Assembly (NCBI GenBank): GCA_020631575.1 | Contig: JAHDGX010000012.1 | Location: forward strand, 1-23,737 | Reading direction: 5' to 3' | DNA: 23,737 nt | Source: Candidatus Altimarinota bacterium | Lineage (GTDB): Bacteria > Patescibacteriota > Gracilibacteria > BD1-5 > UBA6164 | Part shown: in pieces, positions 1 through 8,716 of the stretch | Numbering within the stretch: the stretch's first letter is position 1 | Layout of the letters: every line of letters starts with the position of its first letter | The notes under the pieces: generated by a model | Database searches by the model: none | Told to the model about the DNA's origin: nothing | Seen by the model: only the letters and a program-made list of their open reading frames with translations | Position numbers and translations under genes: made by a program

Positions 1-115
1 GATTCCTCTGGCCTTGAGCCAATAAGACCCCTTGGAGACTACAAGGTTGATAGGTTTCAAGTGTAAGAGTAGCGATACTCTCAGCTGAGAAATACTAATA
101 GGTCGAATGAGTTTT
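1..115 (+). rRNA. 23S ribosomal RNA, 3' end (partial)
   Basis: The first ~115 bases match the conserved 3' end of bacterial 23S rRNA: the GGAGACTACAAGGTTGATAGG block, followed by a CTGAGAAATACTAATAGGTCGA block like the one ending most bacterial 23S genes. The gene starts outside the window. The exact 3' end is approximate (about 110-117), because the mature end is set by processing and the sequence then runs into an AT-rich spacer. It is followed by 5S and two tRNAs on the same strand, so this is the tail of an rRNA operon. Confidence 0.93.
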
Positions 116-217
116 AATATTTTTTTACGATTATTTATTATCTAAGATAATTCTTAATTAACTTTGACGGGTTAGATTATGCAAAATATGCATGTTCTTA
201 TAAGATTTGATGTTAGT
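116..217 (+). other. 23S-5S spacer with small hairpins
   Basis: This is an AT-rich spacer with no coding potential. It contains a near-perfect inverted repeat (ATTATCT-A-AGATAAT, 137-151) and a second one (ATGCA-N5-TGCAT, 179-193). These may be processing signals for the rRNA precursor. No T-tract follows either, so they do not look like terminators. Confidence 0.5.
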
Positions 218-336
218 GTCTTGGTGGTTATAACGATTGAGGTACACCTGTTCCCATTTCGAACACAGTAGTTAAGCCAATTTGTGCCGATGGTAGTGCA
301 TCTCGTAGATGTGTGAGAGTAGGTAGCTGCCAAGAC
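218..336 (+). rRNA. rrf: 5S ribosomal RNA
   Basis: This ~119-nt segment has the 5S hallmarks: a terminal stem GTCTTGG (218-224) paired with CCAAGAC (330-336), the ACACCTGTTCCCATTTCGAACACAG helix/loop region, the GTTAAGCC segment and the GATGGTAGTGC loop E region. An additional flanking inverted repeat (GATTTGAT at 204-211 with ATCAAATC at 343-350) would extend the stem in the precursor and is probably the processing stem. The gene lies between 23S and tRNA-Arg in the same operon. Confidence 0.95.
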
Positions 337-387
337 TTTGATATCAAATCCTGAATATAAATTATCTGTGGTGCTTAGAATTTCTAT

Positions 388-463
388 GCACGAGTAGCTC
401 AGTTGGAAGAGCAGCGCCCTTCTAAGGCGAAGGTCACAGGTTCGAGCCCTGTCTCGTGTACCA
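388..463 (+). tRNA. tRNA-Arg (anticodon UCU), CCA encoded
   Basis: The cloverleaf folds completely: acceptor 388-394 with 453-459 (G1-U72 wobble), D stem GCTC/GAGC, anticodon loop CTTCTAA with anticodon TCT at 421-423, and T stem ACAGG/CCTGT around TTCGAGC. The discriminator A is at 460 and an encoded CCA at 461-463. The 27-43 pair is a G-A mismatch, the only irregularity. It reads AGA (and AGG); AGA is the dominant Arg codon in the ribosomal protein genes of this window. Confidence 0.96.
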
Positions 464-488
464 TTTTTCTTCGCTGAAACAATTAAAT

Positions 489-565
489 GGGTGATTAGCT
501 CAGATGGCGAGAGCATCTGCCTTACAAGCAGGGGGTCATAGGTTCGAGTCCTATATCACCCACCA
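489..565 (+). tRNA. tRNA-Val (anticodon UAC), CCA encoded
   Basis: The acceptor stem GGGTGAT (489-495) pairs with ATCACCC (555-561). The discriminator A is at 562 and CCA is encoded at 563-565. The D stem GCTC/GAGC, the anticodon loop CTTACAA (anticodon TAC at 523-525) and the T loop TTCGAGT are all present. It is the last gene of the rRNA operon, 25 nt after tRNA-Arg, and is followed directly by a terminator. Confidence 0.97.
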
Positions 566-578
566 TTTATAAAAACAC

Positions 579-609
579 AAAACTATCTAAATATTTAGAT
601 AGTTTTTTT
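579..609 (+). terminator. Rho-independent terminator of the rRNA/tRNA operon
   Basis: Inverted repeat AAAACTATCTA / TAGATAGTTTT around an AATATT loop, running into seven T residues. It sits 13 nt after the tRNA-Val CCA. Only 16 nt separate it from the first ATG of the next gene. Confidence 0.85.
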
Positions 610-625
610 ATTCATTAGCTTATAA

Positions 626-1555
626 ATGATGCAATTGTTCAAAGGAAATAGCTTCTTAATGTGAGCTCTATCTATTATTTTAGCAGCAACTCTTTGGAGT
701 CTTGATGGGACAATATTTCGTCCGAACTTTTATGAATTTCCAGCAATCAATATTGTATTTGTAGAGCATATATTTTGAGCTCTATTACTTTCACCATTTA
801 TAGTATGGTGATGGTCTCGGGTTAGAAAAATCTCTAAAAAAAGTTTATGAAGCTTATTATGGGTTTCTTTATTCTGATGATTACTTGGTACACTCATGAT
901 TACAGAAGCGTATTTTGCTGCATTCAGGTGAGAAACAACGCTCTCAACAGTGATTATTCTACAAAAACTGCAACCAGTATTTGCTCTATGACTTGCTGCG
1001 ATTCTTCTAAAGGAGAAACTAAGTACAAAGTTTTATGTTTTTGCAGTGATAGCTATATTTTCCGCTTATATGATTGCTTATTGATCATTATGAAAGACTA
1101 TTTGGGAAGTTTCATTTTCAAATAATGCAGCACTTTTTGCTTTATTAGCTGCTTTTGCGTTTGGTTCTTCAACAGTTTTTGGAAAGAGTTTAGTTTCAGA
1201 TTTAGGATTCAGAGTATCAACAGCTCTCCGTTTTTTGTGTACGAGCGTATTAGCTGGAATAGCAATTATCATATTTTGAGATGTAAGTACATTAAGTAAT
1301 TTTACTACTTTTCATTGGCAACTATTTCTTCTTATTGTGTTTACAAGTGGAGCAGGAGCATTGACATTTTATTACTATGGTCTTAAGAATATTCCTGCTT
1401 CAAAAGCTACAATATTTGAGCTTGCTTGGCCTCTCTCTGGAGTGTTTTTTGACTGGTACTTTAACTGAAATATACTCAATAGTACTCAGATCATTTTTTC
1501 ACTCGTACTTGTAGTCTGTTTCTTTATAATAATTTCTGATAGAAATAAATCTTAA
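626..1555 (+). CDS. DMT-superfamily (EamA) membrane transporter
   Basis: With TGA read as Gly this is a 309-codon hydrophobic protein of about ten membrane segments. It begins with a typical EamA first helix (GALSIILAATLWSLDGTIFRP) and has two repeated five-helix halves; the second opens near ALFALLAAFAFGSSTVFGKSL and ends with the usual SKATIFELAWPLSGVFFDW segment. EamA proteins export or import small metabolites such as amino acids or drugs; the substrate cannot be read from sequence. About twelve of its glycines are TGA. ATG occurs at 626, 629 and 659. The 659 start would begin just before the first helix and leave room for a leader after the upstream terminator, so the true start is uncertain. 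The next gene is another EamA protein. Confidence 0.86.
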
Positions 1556-1563
1556 CCTCACTA

Positions 1564-2463
1564 ATGCTCAGTAGAATACAAAAATCTGAATTGGCATGAG
1601 AAATCTCCCTGGTAGCTTTTTCTTTTTTCGCAGCTTTAATGTGAGTGCTTATTCGATATCTGAATGAATATTTCCTTATTTTTCAGCAAGTATTCTTCAG
1701 ATCGCTTATTGCTGTAATGTTGAGCTTTATTATTTATTCAGTATTTTTTGGAAAACTCGACTTTTTAAAAGTGAAGCAAAAAGATTATTTCTTAACTTTA
1801 CTCAGAGCAGTTATTCACCTAAGTGCTGTTACATTTTGGATACTTGCTCTACTCAATACAACTATTGCAAATGCCACCCTTGCCGGGAGTATACCGGCAA
1901 CAGCTATTTTAGGAATTTTGTTTTTTTGAGATAGCTTTTCTAAAAAGTCTTTTCTCTATATATTCATTTCTCTTCTTTGAGCTATAACTATAAGTTTCCA
2001 GTGAGATATAAGCTTTTGAATATGAGAAATCTATGCAGTTATTGCAAGTTTTTTATTTTCTTCATATTCGCTCCTGAGAAAAAAGCTTTCGCACGATATA
2101 TGAGATAGAGAAGTATCATTTATTTCTTTAGTCTGAACAGCCCTATTTTCAGGGGTAATATTTGTATTATTTCAACCTGATCTGAGTCGTTTTGAACAAA
2201 ATTATGAAGCGATAAGTATTGTATATTTGTTCCTTGGGGCTGTAGTATTTCTCTGTATAAGCATCTTTTGAATTTATGGTTTTAAGAGAGTACGACCTAT
2301 AGTAGCCTCTAGTATAGAATATTTAGAAATTCCTTTTGCTATACTACTATGATATATCTTTTTTTGAGAATTCCTTGATATTCAAGACACCATATGATGA
2401 GTGTTTATAGTGTTGTGAGCATATCTTTTGATGAATGAAAAGATCAAAAAAAATCAGGACTAA
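1564..2463 (+). CDS. DMT-superfamily (EamA) membrane transporter, second copy
   Basis: This 299-aa, roughly ten-helix permease lies only 8 nt after the preceding EamA gene and is probably cotranscribed with it. The first half carries the EamA-type pattern FFRSLIAVMLSF, later VTFWILALLNTTIANAT and a LAGSIPATAILGILFF helix; the second half ends with SIEYLEIPFAILLGYIFFGE, the conserved final-helix pattern of the family. It is clearly divergent from its neighbour, so it may form a heterodimer with it or be an independent transporter. About 15 of 21 glycines are encoded by TGA, among the highest fractions in the window. Its TAA stop forms the 3-nt loop of the terminator hairpin. Substrate unknown. 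Confidence 0.86.
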
Positions 2464-2477
2464 GTCCTGATTTTTTT
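2447..2477. terminator. Shared bidirectional terminator between convergent genes
   Basis: The stem AATCAGGAC / GTCCTGATT is flanked by an A-tract on the left and a T-tract on the right, so it works on both strands. The loop is exactly the TAA stop of the + strand EamA gene. The stop of the - strand DUF1761 gene (2476-2478) overlaps the right T-tract. Confidence 0.85.
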
Positions 2478-2892
2478 AAGCAAATGTTGTGAGTAATAAC
2501 GCTGATATCATGAGAGCTAGAATATTAAATCCTGAGAGTATGAGTATTTTATGGAGATAATATTCCTTTTTATCTGCTCACCATATCACTCCACTAATGA
2601 CATTTGGAACCATGAATCCTCACCATATGAGAAGTGCTAGTATATATTGTGAAATCTGAGGAAGCTGATAGAGGAAGTAGCTAAGAATACTCACCATAAT
2701 AAAGGTGCTTATAGCCTCCACAACAAGAAGCTTTCATATTCATTCTTCTTGTTTTTTTAACTGTTTTTTAGTGAGTTTCTCCCAACCATGTATTTTCATC
2801 CAAAGCTTTCAGAAAAGAGTTCAAAACCATACCATTGCAAGAGCCATCATAGCGGCAGTCACACTAACTAAAACAAACCAATTCATAGCCAT
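2476..2892 (-). CDS. DUF1761-family small membrane protein
   Basis: This 138-aa protein has about four membrane helices. It starts MAMNWFVLVSVTAAMM, followed by the DUF1761-type pattern of Trp-Phe-Gly...FGK.WM (residues ~23-33), a charged loop (KKQLKKQEEG) and three further helices including the LLIWGGFMVPNVISGVIWG segment. This match is from recognition of the family pattern, not a search. DUF1761 has no established function. It is the last gene of a three-gene minus-strand unit, starting 9 nt after the ZIP transporter stop. Six of its glycines are TGA, and it is unreadable under the standard code. Confidence 0.78.
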
Positions 2893-2901
2893 CTTTTTAT
2901 T

Positions 2902-3708
2902 TTATAAAAATAATACGAGGCTAAGTGCCATAACTAGCATCCCTGTGATTAGCGAATATATTACAATATGATGTTCTCCATATTCTTCAGCAGTAGGGAG
3001 CAGCTCATCGAGGGAAATATAAACCATAACACCAGCAACTCATGCAAATACTACTCCAAAAAGTCCAGGAGTAAAGAAATGTAAAAGTAAGAAGTATCAT
3101 AATAAAGCTCAGACTGGCTCTGCTAAACCACCAGCAAATGATATCCAAAAAGCTTTCATTTTACTTTTTGTAGCGTGATAAATAGGTGCTGCTACTGCAA
3201 TTCCTTCAGGTATATTGTGGATAGCAATTGCAACAGCAAGACTAATACCAAGTGTTGGATCCTCTAGTGCTCACATAAATGTTACAAGTCATTCAGGAAA
3301 ATTATGTATCCCTATAGCAAGAGCAGAAAAGAGTCCCATCCTCAATAGTTTTTTCTTTCGAGCTGCTGAAATATTGTCAGTATTAATATTTCAAGTCTCG
3401 TGAGGATTTTCGTATGAAGGGATACAGCGGTCTATTAGTCCGATTATGAAGATTCATCCAAAGAACGCTGCTATAAGCCACCAATTTCCTGCCAATTCTC
3501 CTAGTTCACCCGTGAGAGACTCACGAGCTTTAGAAAGTATTTCTACAAAAGATACATATAGCATGACTCACGCAGAGAATCAGAGTGCAGTGCAAAGAAA
3601 TTTTGGACTTAGAGTCCTCTTTTGTATAACGATCAGACTCCCTATACCAGTAGATGCTCAGGCTAAAAGTGTAAGTCAAAGGGCAAAAAGTACATTTTCA
3701 GTATTCAT
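2902..3708 (-). CDS. zupT: ZIP-family divalent metal transporter (ZupT-like)
   Basis: A 268-aa, eight-helix ZIP permease that brings Zn2+ and related divalent cations into the cytoplasm. The two signature metal-site helices are both present: AIGIHNFPEGLVTFMGAL and AVAIAIHNIPEGIAVAAPIY (each HNxPEG), followed by SFAGGLAEPVGALLG and the YISLDELLPTAEEYG segment of the last helices. These match the bacterial ZupT/GufA group. Length is normal for ZupT. The start at 3708 follows the ABM-like gene by 10 nt, and DUF1761 follows by 9 nt, so the three are very likely one transcript. At least ten glycines are TGA. The middle hydrophilic loop (about residues 105-135, with PHETGNINTDN) is where ZIP proteins vary. 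Confidence 0.92.
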
Positions 3709-3718
3709 AGGTTTATAC

Positions 3719-4000
3719 TTAACAAATACTTTCTCCTTCAAAGAGCATTTCAGGCATACCGTCCATATGTGGAAAAGCTTGAGATATAAGGGCTTTTACT
3801 TCTGGGATTTGTAGGCTTGCCCCGTGAGCCTCCTTAGATTCCCATTCCTCGTAGCCACAGATAGTATCTCAGGCAATAGCCATGTCATATTTGATATTTC
3901 CAGGCATATTAAGTCCCTGTACTTGCGCTAATAAGTTTGCAACTTCAGGACCTTTTCACTCTTTGAGCTTCATTTTAAATACCCCTACCCAGTTTGCCAT
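3719..4000 (-). CDS. Small ABM/YgiN-like dimeric alpha-beta barrel protein
   Basis: This 93-aa soluble protein begins MANWVGVFKMKLKEGKG and carries the arrangement seen in antibiotic-biosynthesis-monooxygenase (ABM, YgiN-like) domains: a first beta strand, a helix (GPEVANLLAQVQ), a YEEWESKEAHGASLQIPEVKALI stretch resembling the W-x-S-x-x-A-x-x-x-H-x-x-x-P pattern, and a C-terminal strand. Such proteins form dimers and may be heme- or quinol-handling oxygenases or have no catalysis. The assignment is by pattern only. It is the first gene of the minus-strand unit, just upstream of the ZIP transporter. Two TGA codons are in frame. ATG at 4000 is the only good start. Confidence 0.6.
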
Positions 4001-4064
4001 AATAGTGTTGTTATAGATATATATGTCAGTAGTATAAACATAGAAACTAATTTTAATAATTTTT

Positions 4065-5267
4065 ATGAGTAACACGCTTTCACCAGAGGCCATGAGACTC
4101 TTAGTCTCTAACGTATTTTATAGAGCCTGAAATACAACAAGAAGGATATTTTTAAATATCTATATTTTCAAATTTATTGGGAGTCTACAGATACTCGCAC
4201 TCTTTAGTATTTCTATGCTGAGTTTTCACCTAATATCTTTTTATGTAGCTTCCATGCTGGTAAAAAAATGATATAGAAACATATTGAGTTTCCTTGCACT
4301 CTTTGGGATGGCCTGAGTTTTTGGAACATTTTCTTATGATATCAGTATCATAAAACAGTATTATTTTCCACTCTCAATTTTTATGGGAATATGCTCGGGG
4401 ACATATTGGTGCGTGAACTCTAACAATCAATTCGATCTCACCACGCAGAAAAATAGAGGGAACTTTGAATGATGGAAAAAGACGCTGAGAACCATTAATT
4501 CTCTTCTCACTCCTCTTCTTATTTGATATGTTATCTCTATGAATTTCTTATGAGATGGGTATAGTATAGCTTTTCTGCTCTGATCAGTCTTTTTTCTTAT
4601 AAGCGCATCGCTCTCATATGTTAATCCATCACATACTAGAGAGAGTGGAGGAAGCTTTCAAATGAAAAAGCTACTGTGGCATGTTGCTGTGAATAAAAAT
4701 ATCATATCGATTATGTGTATCGTACTCTTGGCCTGATATGCTCTCTCAACAAATATTATCGAGATTCTTGCTCCACTTGTACTCACAGATATTGGACTCA
4801 ATGAATTTTGGATATGAGCTTTTATCTCTTGAGTATCACTGATTTCAATACTTGCATCATATGTGTTTGGAAAATATGTAAGTTATGAATACTACAAGCA
4901 TGCTTACACTTGAGCAGGACTTCTATATTTACTGCTTATATCTCTCATCTTATTATTTCCTACACAGTTGTATTTTTCACTCTTTACTTGATTTCTTGCA
5001 CTTCTCTATGTATTTATTGATCTTCCTGTGAAAGTATTTAGCTCAAACTACCTTCATGAAATCAAAGATTATAAATCTCTAAAATCAGAATATATATTTT
5101 TGAAAGAAGTAGCCTCTAATCTTTCAAGGATTTTTGTATTCATTCCTATATTTTTTATGAGTTCCCTTCAGGTGGAGAATCTTATTTTTCTCTTTATCAC
5201 TATGGCTTTTTCAGTTTTTATTTCTATGATACTGTTCATGAGACTCCGTATTCCTAATATAGATTAA
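4065..5267 (+). CDS. Major facilitator superfamily-type permease
   Basis: A 400-aa protein with about twelve hydrophobic segments in two halves, separated near residues 190-215 by a hydrophilic stretch (NPSHTRESGGSFQMKK). The size, the 6+6 arrangement and the loop pattern between helices 2 and 3 (ASMLVKKGYRNILSF) fit an MFS transporter, but the classic GxxxDRxGRR motif is weak. No substrate can be inferred. It starts 64 nt from the divergently transcribed ABM-like gene. A TATAAA at 4033-4038 could be its -10 box, though no good -35 was seen. It ends 4 nt before the methyltransferase start, so the two are probably cotranscribed. More than ten TGA codons are read as Gly. Confidence 0.75.
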
Positions 5268-5271
5268 TACT

Positions 5272-6369
5272 ATGTATAACTACCTCCTCACATCATCTCT
5301 TTGACTCGAAGCGCTCGTAAAGAAAGAAGTACAAAAACAGTGATACGAAATAACTGAAGTCCAGGATAAAGCAATTTATTTCTCAGCAGGAGAAGAAGCG
5401 ATAGCAAGGATGAATCTCTGGAGCCGTTTTTGAAATGTTCTTTACTTTATAGTATGAGCTGCAAAGCGAGTACGAGATTTTGATGCCTATTTTGATATTG
5501 TATATCAGCAAGATTGGAGAAAATATATTCCAGAGGGTTTTGAAGTAGTGGTGAATGCGACTTCTATAAAATCAGAGCTATGAGCTATCTCTACACTTCA
5601 ATGAGTCGCAAAGAAAGCAATAGTAAAATCTCTCGTATGAGAAGGAAAACTCAGAGAAAACAGTGATAAATGAGTGATAGAAATACGTATACTCATGGAT
5701 AATGATACGCTCAGAATCATGTTAAACACATCGGGGGATGGGCTACATAGGAGATGATATAGAGAACTCACAGGACAAGCTCCACTCAAAGAAAATATAG
5801 CAGCAGCCCTTGTTATCCTCTCGGGTTGGAAATATAAGCAGCCTCTCTACGATGTATTCTGCGGGTCAGGTACTATAGCAATAGAAGCTCTCATGATTGC
5901 AAAGAATATTGCCCCAGGTATGAAGAGACGCTTTGCGTTTCAAGACTGGAATTGGATTTCCAGAGAACTTTTAGATGAAGAAAAAAAGAGAGCAGAATCA
6001 AAACAATTCGATGGTGAGTACAAGATCTATGCGAGTGACATCAGGAAAGAGGTTGTTGAATCCGCAAAACGATCAGCGAGCTTCGCAGGCTTTGCTTCTG
6101 AAATAGAGTTTTCATGTCAGGACTACAAAGAGGCTCTGAGAAAAGCATCTTCATGATATATTGTCTCCAACCCTCCATACGGAATCAGACTCGATGAAGA
6201 TGACGCTGAAGGAATACATACCTGACTTGCAGAAATATTTGCGCAGACGGATATACAGGGAGGTATTATTAGCTCCGACCTAGAATTTGAAAAGAGAGGA
6301 AAAACTAAGTTTAAAAAACGCAAGCTTTATAATGGATGAGAAATGTGTTATTTTTACAGGAAATTATAA
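5272..6369 (+). CDS. THUMP-domain RNA guanine-N2-methyltransferase (RlmL/Trm14-like)
   Basis: A 365-aa SAM-dependent methyltransferase predicted to make N2-methylguanosine in rRNA or tRNA. The N-terminal ~155 residues have the start MYNYLLTSSLGLEALVKKEV and a THUMP-like region (FDIVYQQDWRKYIPEGFEVVVNATSIKSEL, then KAIVKSLVGEG) typical of RlmL N-termini. Next come LNTSGDGLHRRGYR and APLKENIAAALVILSGW, the SAM motif I DVFCGSGT (residues 194-201) and the catalytic motif NPPYG (300-304). This is the N-terminal half of an E. coli RlmKL fusion or a YpsC-like enzyme; the exact target site is unknown. The stop lies 2 nt from the stop of the convergent lipoprotein gene, with no terminator visible between. 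Confidence 0.88.
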
Positions 6370-6371
6370 AA

Positions 6372-7007
6372 TTACCGAAACATCATCAGAGTGTCTTTGA
6401 ATAGCTTTTCAATTTCTTCACTATCACTATCTACAGGTACATTCATGCTTACTGTTATTTCTCTTCTGTCAATTCATGTAGATGCACTATAAAGAAAGAC
6501 TTCATTTTCAATATCATTATCATTTATTCACATTCACGCTGTATCTTTTGTAAATAATGTTTTATCTAGCGCAAAAGATATCCCATTCACTTCTATGATT
6601 TCAGCAAAATTATCTTGATTACAATTACTGCAGCTTAGGCTATTAGAATAAAAGAATTCAGCAGCATTTTTATTATCGCGTAGTGATTCACCTAGGGGGG
6701 ATCAAAATCATAACGCAATAGAGGTACCACTCTTTATGATTCATAAATTTCATTCTTGATAGTCTCAAGAATAAGCAATTCAATCCTTTATGGTGAAATC
6801 ATTTCTAATTGGAATTGAAAAATTCTCTAATTCTAGGTATTGAACTTCTTCAGTTCATAAAGGTAATTCGTTTACTGTAGAGGTATCCTTACTTGTAATC
6901 ACATTGTCAGCACTAGTTTCCACTGCAGGAGTTTTGGTGTCTTCTTTGTTACACGAAACTAAAAGAAAGGTCGATAGAATAAGAGAAAGATGTATATATT
7001 TTTTCAT
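6372..7007 (-). CDS. Predicted lipoprotein of unknown function
   Basis: A 211-aa protein with a lipoprotein signal peptide: MKKYIHLSLILSTFLL followed by the lipobox LVSC with the lipidated Cys at residue 19. It then has a low-complexity Thr/Ser/Asp/Glu-rich linker (about residues 20-50) and a folded domain of ~160 residues. Two close Cys (NSLSCSNCNQ) could form a disulfide or bind a metal. The C-terminal ~60 residues (STGIDRREITVSMNVP, then EEIEKLFKDTLMMF) look like a beta-strand/helix end. I do not recognise the family. It follows pheS by 26 nt on the same strand, so it may be read from the pheS transcript. Eight or so glycines are TGA. Confidence 0.75.
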
Positions 7008-7033
7008 AAATAAGTTAAAATTAATAAATATTT

Positions 7034-8101
7034 TTAAAACTGTTCGTTAAGCTTGAGTTTATTCTGGTAGAACATTCTACTACTACTTACTCAGAATCTC
7101 TGCGCTGCGATTCTATCGATTCCCATACCAAATGCGAATCCAGAATATTTCTTTGAATCGATTCAGCATCCTTCGAGCACTGTTGGATGTACCATACCAG
7201 ATCCAAGGAGTTCTACCCATCCTGTTGCGCTACACATGCTACATTTTTTTCACTTTACTTTCCCAGTTCCACTACAGATTTGGCAACTCACATCTACCTC
7301 AGCGCTTGGTTCTGTAAACGGGAAGATACTTGGACGGAATCGGAGTTCTGTTTTTTCTCCAAGTAATTGTTTCATAACGGTATCAAGCGTCCACTTGAGA
7401 TCTCCAAAAGTGACACCCTCTCCAACTACGAGTCCCTCGAGTTGGTAGAAGTTACAGGTGTGACGTGCATCCTCTTGCTCATATCTAAATACTCTCCCTG
7501 GTACGATAATTTTTATAGGAAGTTCCTGACTCATCATAGTTCTGATTTGTACTGGAGAAGTATGAGTTCTCAGAAGAAGCCTTTCACCGATATCCTTATC
7601 CTTGTTTACTTCATCAGAAATCCAAAAAGTATCCCAGACGTCACGAGCAGGATGATTATGAGGTATGTTAAGCTTATCGAAGTTATGAAGCTCATCTTCT
7701 ACCTGAGGCCCGTCCTCTATTTTAAAACCAAGAGAGATAAATATATCTTCGAGGAGTTCACTCGTATGAGAGATAGGATGTTTGTGACCCAGATTATCAG
7801 ATGGGTACCCGATAGTAACATCAATCGCTTCCTTTGCTTCAATTTCATTAAAATACGCATCTTCAATCTCCCGAGCTTTATTTACTAAAGCTTCTATGAA
7901 CTCATTTTTCATCGTATTTGCAGCTACTCCGATAGTTTTTTTCTCCTCTATGGAGAGGTCTTTTACCCCCGCTAGGATAGCTTTGAGTTTTCACTTCTTT
8001 CCAAGATACTCAGACTCCAGTTCTTTAAGAGCCTCTTGAGTTATGATATTTGCTAACGCAGAACTGAAATCTGTCTGGAGAGTTTGTAATTGTTCTTTCA
8101 T
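7034..8101 (-). CDS. pheS: Phenylalanine-tRNA ligase alpha subunit
   Basis: A 355-aa class II aminoacyl-tRNA synthetase subunit that charges tRNA-Phe together with PheT. It has the N-terminal coiled-coil region (about 1-90), then GYPSDNLGHKHPISHT (motif 1 area), motif 2 FRYEQEDARHTCNFYQLEG (205-223) and motif 3 GFAFGMGIDRIA (321-332). Between them lies a four-Cys cluster (C273, C276, C287, C290) like the zinc-type insert of Firmicutes and other PheS proteins. Four TGA codons fall in it, including the Gly of ...KVKGKKC. Length is normal. pheT is not adjacent in this window, which is unusual but not rare in reduced genomes. A lipoprotein gene follows by 26 nt. Confidence 0.96.
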
Positions 8102-8249
8102 TATACCTGTATACTTCACGAATTAAGATTGTGTTTGATGATATAGAGGATGCAGGGAAATGCAAGGAGAAGGGGGATTTTTCAGAAAATTGACAAAGAA
8201 AACAAGATAAAGTACTATTATATAGTATTTAACTATTTAAAGAAATGTT
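8102..8249. promoter_or_regulatory. Divergent intergenic region pheS / hypothetical, with promoter
   Basis: For the + gene there is TTGACA (8190-8195), 17 nt, then TACTAT (8213-8218), a good sigma70-like promoter. The -10 overlaps a short palindrome (TACTAT...ATAGTA, 8213-8227) that could be an operator. Closer to pheS is a purine-rich, G-rich tract on the + strand (about 8145-8177), unusual in this AT-rich DNA. No clear promoter was seen for pheS, and no T-box elements. Confidence 0.5.
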
Positions 8250-8696
8250 ATGACTGGTTGAGAAATATCATTAAATAAAGACTGCTGAGAAGAAAGCAAG
8301 GAAATACTAGCAGGAATGCCTTCGTTAGAAGCTGTAGATCAGTTAATTATTGAAATGGATAGTATTGGAGAGAAAATGTCCCAAGAAAAATGATATAATG
8401 AATTATTAAAAGCAATACGACCACTTTCAATAAAGGAAAGAGTATATTGAAGAGATATTTCTGATATCCCATCTCCCAGCAACGTAACATACGCATTAGC
8501 ATTTGTTTCAGATTATCAGCCTGATGGTAGTGCTTATTATAATTGAGTGCATGTATCGGAATCTTTATTAGAACTAGGCAAGCAATTTTATGAAACAGAA
8601 AGAAAATATAATAGGTTTATTCGCGATCGAAGAGAATTACCTCAAAAAGCAGCTACAGCATGCGGTTTATTGTCAAATGAAGTGGGGGATAATTAA
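8250..8696 (+). CDS. Hypothetical protein, no recognised family
   Basis: A 148-aa soluble protein, mostly predicted helix, with no signal peptide or membrane segment. The start ATG at 8250 sits 31 nt after a TTGACA/TACTAT promoter. The N-terminal half is acidic (GEESKEILAGM, then EAVDQLIIEMDSIGEKMSQE). The middle holds IKERVYGRDISDIPSPSN and a FVSDYQPDGSAYYNGVHVSE segment; the C-terminal part is basic (ETERKYNRFIRDRRELPQKA). Five TGA codons are read as Gly, so the gene follows code 25 and is not a recent import from a standard-code genome. It is a single-gene unit with its own terminator. Function unknown. Confidence 0.7.
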
Positions 8697-8716
8697 AAGT
8701 CTCTGCACATAACTGT

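Noticed and set aside
164..192. Possible promoter TTGACG ... TATGCA before 5S
   Set aside because: The -10 is poor and the region lies inside an rRNA operon where none is needed.
172..516. Minus-strand open frame with an ...RDRARTCDLRLRR... stretch
   Set aside because: It lies across the 5S and tRNA genes on the opposite strand; this is a well-known artefact of translating tRNA genes.
626..6369. Reading the many TGA codons as stops, giving broken genes or pseudogenes
   Set aside because: The breaks disappear in every gene at once, and the codons sit on conserved glycines even in essential ribosomal proteins.
7367..7888. 173-codon plus-strand open frame
   Set aside because: It is wholly antisense to pheS, which has clear class II synthetase motifs; the frame has no recognisable features.
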